Shown: positions 42,792 through 50,468 of the stretch, in pieces | Layout: every line of letters begins with the position of its first letter | Position numbering within the stretch: position 1 is the stretch's first letter | Assembly (NCBI RefSeq): GCF_900604345.1 | Contig: NZ_LR026983.1 | Span: 1,116,001 to 1,180,000 of the forward strand | Length of the DNA stretch: 64,000 nt | Reading direction: 5' to 3' | Source: Maliibacterium massiliense | GTDB taxonomy: Bacteria; Bacillota; Clostridia; Christensenellales; Maliibacteriaceae | Notes under the pieces: model-generated | What the model was told of the DNA's origin: nothing | The model's database searches: none | The model's input: only the letters and a program-made list of their open reading frames with translations | Program-made: the position numbers and the translations under genes

Positions 42792-42947
42792 CTAATTCCT
42801 GTCCTGCCAGTGATGTTGAACCAGTGCGACCAAGCTTTCCAACGCCATGGATAGTGTCTCTTCCATGCTCATCTGTGTTGTAAGCGATCCCAATAAAAAA
42901 TATGCTGCCGTCTCATCATCCAACGTAACAGTATACTTGTGCTCCAT
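42792..42947 (-). CDS. 51-residue ribbon-helix-helix-like protein
   Basis: An ATG at 42947 follows a GGGGGGGACGTC-type ribosome site and encodes 51 residues: MEHKYTVTLDDETAAYFLLG, then MSMEETLSMALESLVALVQHHW. A short strand with alternating hydrophobic residues followed by two helices fits an RHH protein. It is transcribed divergently from the HTH gene at 43069 across 121 bp that contain two dyads. The frame read on the opposite strand is a shadow. It is related in role, less in sequence, to the RHH genes at 11918 and 48591. Confidence 0.6.
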   Translation of the reverse strand: MEHKYTVTLDDETAAYFLLGSLTTQMSMEETLSMALESLVALVQHHWQDRN

Positions 42948-42994
42948 GACGTCCCCCCCTTTTTTCAATACTAGAACGCAATTACACAGATGTC

Positions 42995-43059
42995 AACTCA
43001 AAAGAGTTAATCTTTTTCTCTTGAAAAGGGTACGTTATTCCTAACCTTTTTGAGTTAGG
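42995..43059. promoter_or_regulatory. two dyads between the divergent RHH and HTH genes
   Basis: Dyad 1 has arms AACTC/GAGTT around AAAA (42995-43008). Dyad 2 has arms CCTAAC/GTTAGG around 8 bp (43040-43059), and both share the half-site GAGTTA. Dyad 2 overlaps the ribosome site region of the HTH gene. They are candidate operators for one or both regulators. Confidence 0.45.
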
Positions 43060-43068
43060 ATGATGATC

Positions 43069-43311
43069 ATGACAATTGGTCAAGCCGTTACCCAGCGCAT
43101 TTTAGATTTGTGCAAGCAGCGGGGTATTACCGTTAATAAGCTGGGAACGCTCAGCGGTGTCACACAGTCGACTATTAACAATATTACCAGAGGGCGCAAT
43201 AACAGCACCACCATCGCAACAATCAAAAAACTTTGCGATGGACTGGATATCTCGATTATTGACTTTTTTCAGGCGGATGTTTTCCGTGACCTCGAACAGG
43301 AGCTCCGGTAG
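43069..43311 (+). CDS. XRE-family helix-turn-helix regulator
   Basis: This is an 80-residue single-domain Cro/C1-type repressor: TQRILDLCKQRGITVNKLGTLSGVTQSTINNITRGRNNSTTIATIKKLCDGLDISIIDFFQ. The recognition helix is VTQSTINNITRG. The C-terminus is short and acidic, with no effector domain. The start is ATG 43069; two ATGs upstream (43060, 43063) are alternatives. It is divergent from a 51-residue RHH-like gene. A target could be the small divergent gene, itself, or the adjacent AT-rich repeat region. Confidence 0.85.
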   Translation: MTIGQAVTQRILDLCKQRGITVNKLGTLSGVTQSTINNITRGRNNSTTIATIKKLCDGLDISIIDFFQADVFRDLEQELR

Positions 43312-43392
43312 CAACGCCATCCAGTATGTCTGCACCATAGAGGGTTTTTTGCGCAATTACTTACTGATCGGCATGATTTTCTGTGCATGACG

Positions 43393-44130
43393 CCTTTTTA
43401 GATAAATTGTGTGTAGCCAAATATAAACCAACAGACTCTTATGAATATACCCTTCATCCAAGCTCCCAACGCTTTGGGTTGCGTTTATACCCTAAACAGC
43501 GTATCATTTACTGCTGCACTGCGCCTTCATATGCAATCTTTTACCACGCATATTTCGCAATACAAATTTATATGAGGTGCGTATGGTAACGCTTTCTCTG
43601 ACTATACCCCTTCCCACATGTCTGACACACTGTTCTTTCAAATGCAATCCTCTATTGCGCATATTTTTTAACGCGAAATATGCAGTCGATGCACACCGAA
43701 GCACCCTTTTTCTACGTGCCTGCCTGTACGTCCACTTCTTTCGCTAGCATCATGCAAAAAATCAGGTCTTTTCGTACACAATCCTTCATCGCCTAAATTT
43801 TGTGGCTCGAAATATGCAGGCGCATGAGCGGAAGCGCTTTCTCGGCTATATTCCTGGCCGCATATGCTCCTCTTTTGTCCGCATCGATCAACGGCAAATG
43901 TGTTTAATATACAATCTTTCACCGTATTTATTTCGTAGCACAAAATATACAGCCGATGCACACGGGAGCATTTTCGCTGATACATCCCAACCCGCACGTT
44001 TGCCGAATCGTTCCTCTATATGCATTTCTTTATCGTTCATATTTTGCACTACAAAATATAGATATGGCGTGTGCGAACGTGCTCTCTTACCACCTCGCCC
44101 GCACGTTCGCCGCACATTGCAGCGGAAAAG
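43393..44130. repeat. field of degenerate 109-136-bp direct repeats
   Basis: At least five units, plus a partial one at about 43393, share a core. The core reads ATGCAATCYTYTAYYRC, then CATATTT, about 6 bp, AAATATRCAG and a GATGCACACGGGAGC-like tail. Core starts are near 43526, 43642, 43778, 43911 and 44020 (steps 116, 136, 133, 109). The steps are not multiples of three, and open frames on either strand do not stay in one phase. The region is AT-rich and contains no supported gene. Confidence 0.65.
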
Positions 44131-44287
44131 TACCGCCGCGGATATCATTATCGCCGCGCACCGGCTCATCTATATGAATTCTGCGCCACAGGAGGGCCGC
44201 CAACATGTCCGTTTTTTACAGGGAAAGCGCAAAATATTGCTCTATAATATTCCTGTAATATGCAGACAGTAAAAGGGGAGGAACACA

Positions 44288-44695
44288 ATGCAATTTGATC
44301 AAACGACCATCCGGGTACTTGTACGAAAAAACTACCCAGCGTGCTTTGACTTCTATACGGAAAAACTGGGCCTGGTCGCCATTTGGGGCGACCGAAACGG
44401 TCCCTACACATCCTTTGCCACAGACAAGGATGCGCCTCCCTGCTTTGCGATCTTTGCAGGCGCGCATATGCCCATGTTTAAAGGATATGAACAGCCAAAC
44501 GGCACCGCGCAGCCGGATACGGTTGCGGGCGTGATCCCCACACTGGACCTGGATGCGGACTATGCACGCCTGAAAGAGGCGGGCGTGGCCTTCCTGGGCG
44601 AGCCCCAGTACATCAAGGAATGGGGAATGCGCTGCACCTATTTCAGGGATCCGGAGGGCAACCTGTTTGAATTGAACGATGCCAGCAGCATATGA
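44288..44695 (+). CDS. VOC-family (glyoxalase/bleomycin resistance-fold) protein
   Basis: This is a 135-residue protein with two beta-alpha-beta-beta-beta modules: residues 1-60 (IRVLVRKNYPACFDFYTEKLGLVAIWGD) and about 70-130 (GVIPTLDLDADYARLKEAGVAFLGEPQYIKEWGMRCTYFRDPEGNLFEL). The final EGNLFEL carries the usual metal-ligand Glu. Glyoxalase, dioxygenase and drug-binding activities all occur in the family, so no substrate is assigned. The start is ATG 44288 with AGGGGAGG upstream and a TATAAT -10 at 44243-44248. It is followed by the DUF5131 gene after 42 bp. Confidence 0.85.
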   Translation: MQFDQTTIRVLVRKNYPACFDFYTEKLGLVAIWGDRNGPYTSFATDKDAPPCFAIFAGAHMPMFKGYEQPNGTAQPDTVAGVIPTLDLDADYARLKEAGVAFLGEPQYIKEWGMRCTYFRDPEGNLFELNDASSI

Positions 44696-44737
44696 TGAGG
44701 CGGATGCAATACCGTTTACAGGAAGGGAGGTTGGGCT

Positions 44738-45460
44738 ATGAACTGGGAGCCGTGGACGGGATGCTACAGCGTCAGCGATGGGTGTAAAAACTGCTATTTT
44801 TACGGGCCGCATGCAAAGCGCTATGGGCAAAACACCGTGGAAAAAACAGCGCAATTCGACTTGCCCATACGGACAAACAGCAAAGGCGCATACACAATCA
44901 CTGGCAATAAAACCCTTGCAACCTGCTTTGCGACGGATTTTTTCCTTCCAGAAGCGGATGCATGGCGCAAGGACGCCTGGTCCATGATCAGGCAGCGCGC
45001 GGACCTGGATTTCTTAATTCTGACCAAGCGCATTGACCGTTTTGCGGTCTCCCTCCCCGAGGACTGGGGCGCGGGGTATGATCATGTGTATATCGGCTGC
45101 ACGGTTGAAAACCAGGCGCTGGCGGACGAAAGACTGCCAATTTTTCTATCCTATCCCATCAAAAGGCGGTTTATTGCCTGCGCGCCGCTGCTGGAGGCCA
45201 TCGATTTAACGGATTATCTTCATGGCGTAGAACATGTAACCGTTGGCGGCGAGACGGGGCGAGACGCCCGCGTGTGTGATATGGATTGGGTGCTTGCCAT
45301 TCGGGATCAATGCGCGCGTGCGCATGTGACGTTTTGGTTTAAAAATACAGGCTCGTATTTCCGGCGCAACGGCGCGGTGGAAAAGATCAACTCATTCAAG
45401 CAGGCCAGCATGGCAAAGGGATTAGGCATAAACATATCCGATGGTAAACGGTTCTTTTAG
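44738..45460 (+). CDS. DUF5131 family protein
   Basis: This is a 240-residue protein of the DUF5131 (phage Gp37/Gp68-like) family. It begins MNWEPWTGCYSVSDGCKNCY, with the Cys triad (C9, C16, C19) that in the family binds an iron-sulfur cluster, then YGPHAKRYG. The later blocks FLILTKRIDRF, VYIGCTVENQ, FIACAPLLEAIDL and TVGGETGRDARVCDMDWVLAIRDQC are typical. It is radical-SAM-like in fold and frequent in phages and accessory islands. The start is ATG 44738 with GGAAGGGAGG upstream. Confidence 0.9.
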   Translation: MNWEPWTGCYSVSDGCKNCYFYGPHAKRYGQNTVEKTAQFDLPIRTNSKGAYTITGNKTLATCFATDFFLPEADAWRKDAWSMIRQRADLDFLILTKRIDRFAVSLPEDWGAGYDHVYIGCTVENQALADERLPIFLSYPIKRRFIACAPLLEAIDLTDYLHGVEHVTVGGETGRDARVCDMDWVLAIRDQCARAHVTFWFKNTGSYFRRNGAVEKINSFKQASMAKGLGINISDGKRFF

Positions 45461-45920
45461 TGCCGTCGATGCGCTATCCGCACATTGGCAGGACTTGCGC
45501 TGCCCCGACTGTTCGCGCGCATGCAGCTGTCGCGCGTTCGTATGGGGGCATTTCCCACGCAGTTTTCGCAAACAGAAATATCAAAACGTCCGCATCGGAC
45601 GCTGAAAGCTTGGGGAGGCGCCGCATCCATCGGTCTCTGCCGCTTCCGCAGGAAGTCCCAGACGCGTTGGGCATGCGGCGCAGTCTGGCGACATCACCCC
45701 GCCTGACGCGCTCCCCCCGCTCCATGCGCGCTTTATGGCACCTGCTTTTTTTGTACAATTTTTTCCGGACAAATTCCGTATCAACGAGAGCCCGCCCGCA
45801 GCAGCTTTCCCTACCCTTACGTCTGCGCGCGCCTTTCAATCGCCACTTAAAGGGGCGGCCCGCACCTTCTTCGCGTTTGCCTTGCCACCGTGCCGGCCAC
45901 TTGCATGTTTTGCGCCGGCG
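45461..45920. other. intergenic region of about 0.46 kb without a supported gene
   Basis: This lies between the DUF5131 gene and the galK promoter. Arg/Pro/Ala-rich frames exist on both strands, including one at 45474-45926 on the minus strand, but none has a ribosome site or recognisable domain. No clear terminator follows the DUF5131 gene. Confidence 0.45.
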
Positions 45921-45949
45921 CTGCACATCCGCGCTTTTTGTACTATAAT
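45921..45949 (+). promoter_or_regulatory. candidate promoter of galK
   Basis: A perfect TATAAT (45944-45949) is preceded at 17 bp by CTGCAC (45921-45926). The leader to the ATG at 46032 is about 75 nt. Confidence 0.5.
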
Positions 45950-46031
45950 TACAGTGCAGGGATCGTTTTTTTGCGCGCGATCATTTGTCACGGCCATTTC
46001 AGATCACAAAAACGCATTGCGAGGTGCACGC

Positions 46032-47261
46032 ATGAACACACCTTCCCCCGGGGCGCTGGACGCCCTCTATGGAGAACATGTCCAAAGCGGGGCGCGCTAC
46101 AGCGCGCTTGCCCGCACATTTGCCGCGCAGTTTGGCGGGGAGCCGGCCGCATATTTCTCCGCCCCCGGGCGCACAGAGATCCTCGGCAACCACACCGACC
46201 ACAACGGGGGCAGGGTGCTTGCCGCCAGCATCGACCGCGACACCATTGCCGCCGCCCGCCCCAACGCCACGGACACGGTGCGCATCCTAAGCGCGGGCTA
46301 CGGCCCGCTGCTGACGCTTGACCTCGGCGCGCTGGAGCGCGCGCCCAAGGCGCAGGGCACTTTCTCGCTGCTGGCGGGCCTGTTTACCGCGCTGCGCGCG
46401 GCGGGCTACGCCGTGCAGGGGTTTGACGCTGCGCTTGCCTCCAATGTCATTTCCGCCGCGGGCGTCAGCTCTTCAGCCTCCTTTGAGATGCTGATCTGTG
46501 CCATTGTAAACGCTTTTTTTAACCGCGGGGAGATCGACGTGCTAGCCTGCGCCAAGGCGGGCCAGTTTGCAGAGAACGCATTCTGGCGCAAGGGCTCCGG
46601 CCTGATGGACCAGATCGCCTGCGCGGTGGGCGGGTGCGCGCTGATCGACTTTGCCGACCCCGCACAGGTGCGCTACACGCACCTGGATTTTTCCTTTGCG
46701 GCCATGGGGTATGACCTGACCATTGTGGGCACGGGGGCGGGGCATGCGGATTTGAACGACGCCTACTCCGCCATCCCGCAGGAGATGCGGCTTGTGGCCC
46801 GCGCGCTGGGGGTGGATGTGCTGGGCCAGAGCGATTTGCAGACCCTGCTTGCCCACATGCCTGACGTGGGCAGCGACCGCGCGCTACTGCGCGCGCTGCA
46901 CTTTTATACGGAATGCCAGCGCGTGGACGATGCGGCCGCGGCCATTGCGCGCGGGGACAGCCGCGCGCTGCTGGCGCTGGTGCAGGCCTCGGGCGATTCC
47001 TCATGGAAGTGGTTACAGAACGCCTGCGCCGGCCCCCGAGACCAGAAGGTGGCGCGCGCCCTGGCCCTGAGCGCACTGTTTCTGCAGCGCATCGGGGACG
47101 GCTGCTGCCGCCTGCACGGCGGCGGGTTCGCGGGGGTGATCATGTGCGTGACGCCGCTGCGGGAAACCGCGGCCTACCTGCGCTACATGGCGCCCTACGT
47201 GGGGGAGGAAAACCTTCATCCCATGCGCATCCGCGCCCAGGGCGCGGTACAGCTGGCGTAA
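46032..47261 (+). CDS. galK: galactokinase family protein (GHMP kinase)
   Basis: This is a 409-residue GHMP kinase. The galactokinase signature GRTEILGNHTDHNGG lies at about residues 45-59. The ATP-binding GHMP motif is VISAAGVSSSASFEMLICA (about 137-155), and the C-terminal motif is GDGCCRLHGGGFAGVIM. Additional N-terminal substrate residues (E, H, D of EILGNHTDH) are present. It phosphorylates galactose at C1 in the Leloir pathway. No galT or galE neighbour is in the window, and a related sugar such as N-acetylgalactosamine is possible. The start is ATG 46032 with GAGGTG; frames extending to 45735 are artefacts. Confidence 0.9.
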   Translation: MNTPSPGALDALYGEHVQSGARYSALARTFAAQFGGEPAAYFSAPGRTEILGNHTDHNGGRVLAASIDRDTIAAARPNATDTVRILSAGYGPLLTLDLGALERAPKAQGTFSLLAGLFTALRAAGYAVQGFDAALASNVISAAGVSSSASFEMLICAIVNAFFNRGEIDVLACAKAGQFAENAFWRKGSGLMDQIACAVGGCALIDFADPAQVRYTHLDFSFAAMGYDLTIVGTGAGHADLNDAYSAIPQEMRLVARALGVDVLGQSDLQTLLAHMPDVGSDRALLRALHFYTECQRVDDAAAAIARGDSRALLALVQASGDSSWKWLQNACAGPRDQKVARALALSALFLQRIGDGCCRLHGGGFAGVIMCVTPLRETAAYLRYMAPYVGEENLHPMRIRAQGAVQLA

Positions 47262-47332
47262 ACCCGCGGGGGCTTGGTACAGTGTGATGTCTCTGACAAG
47301 GTGTGCAGGTACTGCCAGCGCGTGAGGCTGGC

Positions 47333-47350
47333 GGCGTGAGACGCCTTTTT
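47333..47350 (+). terminator. intrinsic terminator of galK
   Basis: A GGCGT/ACGCC hairpin with a GAG loop is followed by TTTTT. It is stacked on a GCCAGC/GCTGGC stem just upstream. Confidence 0.6.
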
Positions 47351-47616
47351 GCAAGCGCATGGGTTGCGCCGGAAAGCGGCACCGTACAGCGCCGCTTGTT
47401 ATTGCGCACGGGCGCGTCGCGCAGCACGCAATCAACACCACGCACACAGCACCGCACACCAATCGATTTGTCCGCATGCGCTGGGGGCTTTCAGCAGTGC
47501 GCGCGATACAACGCTGCCATGCGCGCGTGCCTCATGTGCGTGCACCGCACATCCGGTGACGCACGCACGCGAAAAGCCATTTGGGCACACAAAATATCAG
47601 AGCAGGAGAGAGACGC

Positions 47617-48219
47617 ATGCAAAACGAATTATTGCACACCATCGCAGGCCGGCGCAGCATCCGCGCCTTTCAAAAGATGCCCGTGCCGCATCAGGCCATG
47701 GAGGCGGTGCTTGCCGCAGGGATGGCCGCCCCCTCCTCCAAAAACCGGCAGCCCTGGTCCTTTACCGTGGTAACGGGCGGCGCCAAGGCGGAGATGTGCG
47801 CGGTGATGCGCGCGGGGCTTGCGCGCGAGGCGGCGCAGCCCCTGCTGCCGCAGAGCGCGGTGCATCTTGCAGGCGCGCGCCATACCCTTGCGGTGATGGA
47901 ACAGGCGCCCGTGGTTATCTTTGTGAGCAACACCCTGGGCGCGCCCCTTGACGCCCCCCTTGACGCGGAGGCGCGCGTCTACGAAATCTGCAACATGCAG
48001 TCCATCGGCGCGTGCCTGGAGAATATGGCGCTTGCCGCCGCCGCGCTGGGGCTGGGCAGCCTGTGGATTTGCGATACCTACTTTGCGCAGGCGGAGCTGA
48101 CGGACTGGCTGCAGCCCCAAGGGGTGCTCTGTGCCGCCATGGCGCTGGGCTACGCGCAGGAGCAGCCGCCCGCGCGCCCGCGCAAGCCGCTGAAGGGTGC
48201 GGTGCGGTGGCGCACATAG
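47617..48219 (+). CDS. nitroreductase family protein
   Basis: This is a 200-residue FMN-dependent oxidoreductase of the nitroreductase superfamily: HTIAGRRSIRAFQKMPVPHQ at the N-terminus, AAPSSKNRQPWSFTVV (FMN-binding loop), IGACLENMALAAAALGLGSLWICDTYFAQ, and a C-terminal AMALGYAQEQP. It differs from the 175-residue copy at 17795 by about 35% extra sequence in the middle. The start is ATG 47617 with GGAGAG upstream. It stands alone after galK; the physiological substrate is not known. Confidence 0.9.
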   Translation: MQNELLHTIAGRRSIRAFQKMPVPHQAMEAVLAAGMAAPSSKNRQPWSFTVVTGGAKAEMCAVMRAGLAREAAQPLLPQSAVHLAGARHTLAVMEQAPVVIFVSNTLGAPLDAPLDAEARVYEICNMQSIGACLENMALAAAALGLGSLWICDTYFAQAELTDWLQPQGVLCAAMALGYAQEQPPARPRKPLKGAVRWRT

Positions 48220-48294
48220 CCGCGCGCTTGATAAAACCACCGGCTGATGATGCAGGCCCCCTCTTGCCGTACTTCCTTTTATGTGGAGCGTTGA

Positions 48295-48522
48295 TCAGCG
48301 CCGCTTTTCATCCGATAAGCCAATCAGGTAATCCACGCTGACTTTGTAAAACGCGGCCAGCTTGACGGCATACCCCAATGGCAGTTCACGCACGCCACGC
48401 TCATATTTCGAATAAAGCGATTGATCGCATGGTATCAACGCAGCGACTTCACGCTGTGTCATGTCTGCATCCGCTGCATGCTCTATCGTCATCTTTTTTA
48501 GGACCATTTGTCCTAAATCCAC
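48295..48522 (-). CDS. XRE-family helix-turn-helix regulator
   Basis: This is a 75-residue Cro/C1-type domain: MTQREVAALIPCDQSLYSKYERGVRELPLGYAVKLAAFYKVSVDYLIGLSDEKRR, ending in the usual DYLxG motif. The N-terminal helix seems short. The most likely start is GTG 48522, giving MDLGQMVLKK. An 8-bp-arm dyad (48497-48517) lies inside its first codons. It is divergent from the RHH gene at 48591, in the same arrangement as at 42.8-43.3 kb. Confidence 0.75.
   Translation of the reverse strand: MDLGQMVLKKMTIEHAADADMTQREVAALIPCDQSLYSKYERGVRELPLGYAVKLAAFYKVSVDYLIGLSDEKRR
48497..48517. promoter_or_regulatory. perfect dyad at the HTH gene start
   Basis: Arms TTTAGGAC and GTCCTAAA are separated by 5 bp. 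It sits at the beginning of the HTH gene and upstream of the divergent RHH gene, which suits an autoregulatory operator. Confidence 0.5.
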
Positions 48523-48590
48523 ACAAATCCCAAACTGTGTGCGATAATAAGTGAGAACTTATAAACTTATATCTAAAGGAGAAAAAAATC

Positions 48591-48806
48591 GTGATGGAAC
48601 GGCGGCACATAAGTCTTCGGATCGGGCATACCCTACACGAACAGCTTCGCTACATGGCGGCCTACCACGGCCACTCCATGAACGCGTATATATTACAGCT
48701 GCTGCGCCGCGCCGCGGAGACGTTTGAACAAAAGCACGGCCCCATCCCCATACCGCCCCCGCGCGCGGAAAGCGTCCCTGCCAGCGCGCCCCAGCGCAAA
48801 CGCTGA
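48591..48806 (+). CDS. ribbon-helix-helix (Arc-like) DNA-binding protein
   Basis: This is a 71-residue RHH protein: RRHISLRIGHTLHEQLRYMA, then AYHGHSMNAYILQLLRRAAETFEQ, then a Pro-rich tail. It aligns well with the RHH at 11918: RH-SLRI, the AAY-G-S-N turn, and LLQ/LQLLR in helix B. The start is GTG 48591 or ATG 48594 behind AAAGGAG. It is divergent from an HTH gene with a dyad between them. Its convergent neighbour is a GNAT acetyltransferase gene. Confidence 0.75.
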   Translation: MMERRHISLRIGHTLHEQLRYMAAYHGHSMNAYILQLLRRAAETFEQKHGPIPIPPPRAESVPASAPQRKR

Positions 48807-48822
48807 TGCGCGGCGGCATCCA

Positions 48823-49464
48823 TCACACGCCGGCGCCGGCGGGCGCGCTGTGCCCATCGTAAATAAAGAAATGCATTTCTGCCGGCTGGCCGTTGATCGT
48901 AAAAACGCGCGTCTGCTCCTGGCGGCGTGTCATGCCCTGATGTTCATAAAAGCCATAGTTGCAGCTCGTATCCGTAAACAGGTAAAATTCCTTTAATCTC
49001 TGTGCACGCATATAGTCCAGGAAGGATTGGAACAGCATCTTGCCGATGCCCTCCCCCCTGCAGGCGGGGTCAACCGCAAACAGCACCAGTTCCGCCGGAT
49101 AGGCCTTGCCACAGTCCTCCAGCAGCGCTTTATCAACGCCGCTGACATTCCCAAAGATTTTTGACACACGCCGTCCTTCCCTGGAAAGAAGCAGGGATAG
49201 GATCGCCCACAGCTGCTTCAGCCTGGCGCCAAAGGGGCATTTGTATGCCGCAATATCCTTGCCAAGGATGATCCCGACCGGTTTTTCATCGCGCAGGGCG
49301 ACGCGGGAAAACGTATGGTTCGCCAAGCAGCTGCTTAAAAACACCCGCGCGAGTTTTGCGGCGGTTTTGGGGCTGCTGAATGCGTCATAGTGCCACGTTT
49401 TTCTGATCAGGCCCACAAGCATGTCAAAGTCCTGTTTTCGGTACGCTCGAAATGTTAGTTGCAT
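48823..49464 (-). CDS. GNAT-family N-acetyltransferase
   Basis: This is a 213-residue acetyltransferase. The acetyl-CoA motif is VDPACRGEGIGKMLFQSFLDY (R/Q-x-x-G-x-G/A, about residues 128-148), and the later YLFTDTSCNYGFYEHQGM is the usual beta-5/helix-4 region. The N-terminus FRAYRKQDFDMLVGLIRKTW is typical. The start is ATG 49464, eight bases after AAAGGAG. It is transcribed divergently from a MerR gene through a 19-bp-spacer promoter with a dyad, so it is probably induced by that regulator and may inactivate the inducing compound (inference). Confidence 0.9.
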   Translation of the reverse strand: MQLTFRAYRKQDFDMLVGLIRKTWHYDAFSSPKTAAKLARVFLSSCLANHTFSRVALRDEKPVGIILGKDIAAYKCPFGARLKQLWAILSLLLSREGRRVSKIFGNVSGVDKALLEDCGKAYPAELVLFAVDPACRGEGIGKMLFQSFLDYMRAQRLKEFYLFTDTSCNYGFYEHQGMTRRQEQTRVFTINGQPAEMHFFIYDGHSAPAGAGV

Positions 49465-49500
49465 CACACATTCTCCTTTGGTTGCATCTTTACAATAGCA

Positions 49501-49531
49501 AGGATAAAGGATACAGTTACTGTAAAGTCAA
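49501..49531 (-). promoter_or_regulatory. MerR-type promoter (19-bp spacer) of the GNAT gene
   Basis: On the minus strand TTGACT (49526-49531) and TATCCT (49501-49506) are 19 bp apart. The perfect dyad TACAGT-A-ACTGTA (49512-49524) lies in the spacer, and the start of the GNAT gene is about 37 bp downstream. Confidence 0.8.
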
Positions 49532-49548
49532 CAGGGAGATCGAAAAAA

Positions 49549-50352
49549 ATGAAGCAACACGCTATACGCCTGACCACAGCCCAATTTGCCAAACTGCTTG
49601 ACGTCAACAAACGTACGCTCCACTACTACGATGATATCGGCCTTTTTTCTCCCCGCATCAGGGGGGAAAACGGCTACCGGTATTATGACGTTGCGCAGAG
49701 CATGGATTTTGCCTATATCCGCATGTTGAAGGAGCTTGGCCTGCGCATTGCGGAAATTGCTGCGTATGTGCAGCACCCCAGCCCCGCCTTGTTTAACAGC
49801 ATTGCGTCGCGCAAGGAAAAGGAGCTGGACGCGCAGATCCGGCATCTGCAGCGCACCAGAAAAACCTTGCGCCGGATCAAGGAGCAGGTTGCCTTTTGTG
49901 AAACGCTGCGATGCCCGAACATCAGCATTGTGGCCTGCAAGGCGGAGCTGCTTCTGCTGCTTCCCTATGACTTTGCCCAGCCGGATATCGCCGACCTGTA
50001 CGCCTATGCCAGAGGCGCCTGGAGCCTGGAACAAATCCGCATGGGCATCGGCGGGTATATCTCGCTGGATAAGGTACAGCAAAACGATTTTGAGCGGTAT
50101 GACGGCATCTACACCCCCGCGCTGGCACGCGGCGGCCCTGCAAAAAGCATGGTAAAGCCGGGCGGCGCGTATTTGTGCGGCTACCAGCAGGGCGCGTGGG
50201 ACCAGCTGCCGCGCATGTATCGGCAAATGCTCGCCTACGCGCGGGAAAACGGTTTAAAGCTGACGGGCTACGCGTTTGAAATGGGCCTCAACGAATTTGT
50301 GATTGCACGCCCTGAGGATTACATTACCCGGATTATGATAAAAATCGCGTGA
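49549..50352 (+). CDS. MerR-family regulator with GyrI-like effector domain
   Basis: This is a 267-residue regulator. The N-terminal winged HTH is TTAQFAKLLDVNKRTLHYYDDIGLFSPRIRGENGYRYYD, followed by a coiled-coil linker (residues about 85-120, ending near FCETLRC). The C-terminal 150 residues end GYQQGAWDQLPRMYRQMLAYARENGLKLTGYAFEM and resemble the BmrR/GyrI effector-binding fold. The start is ATG 49549 with a GGGAGAT site. It is divergent from the GNAT gene and probably activates it. Confidence 0.9.
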   Translation: MKQHAIRLTTAQFAKLLDVNKRTLHYYDDIGLFSPRIRGENGYRYYDVAQSMDFAYIRMLKELGLRIAEIAAYVQHPSPALFNSIASRKEKELDAQIRHLQRTRKTLRRIKEQVAFCETLRCPNISIVACKAELLLLLPYDFAQPDIADLYAYARGAWSLEQIRMGIGGYISLDKVQQNDFERYDGIYTPALARGGPAKSMVKPGGAYLCGYQQGAWDQLPRMYRQMLAYARENGLKLTGYAFEMGLNEFVIARPEDYITRIMIKIA

Positions 50353-50423
50353 CGCGCATATGGGCCAGAACACGTCCTCTACAAGAGCTGCATATGCCGC
50401 GCCAGTAACGGGAAATCGCAGCA

Positions 50424-50455
50424 AAAAAAGGCGCCGCATGCGCGGCGCCTTTTTT
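50424..50455. terminator. bidirectional intrinsic terminator
   Basis: Arms GGCGCCGC and GCGGCGCC are flanked by A7 on the left and T6 on the right. It can end both the MerR gene (plus) and the aldolase operon (minus). Confidence 0.9.
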
Positions 50456-50468
50456 CATCCATATCCGT

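Noticed and set aside
43504..44169. Minus-strand frames of 66-109 codons in the repeat field
   Set aside because: Their repeated words come from the DNA repeats. The phase changes from unit to unit and the start sites are poor.
45474..45926. A 150-codon minus-strand frame upstream of galK
   Set aside because: It is Arg/Ala-rich with no ribosome site or family, and a plus-strand frame through the same DNA looks equally random.
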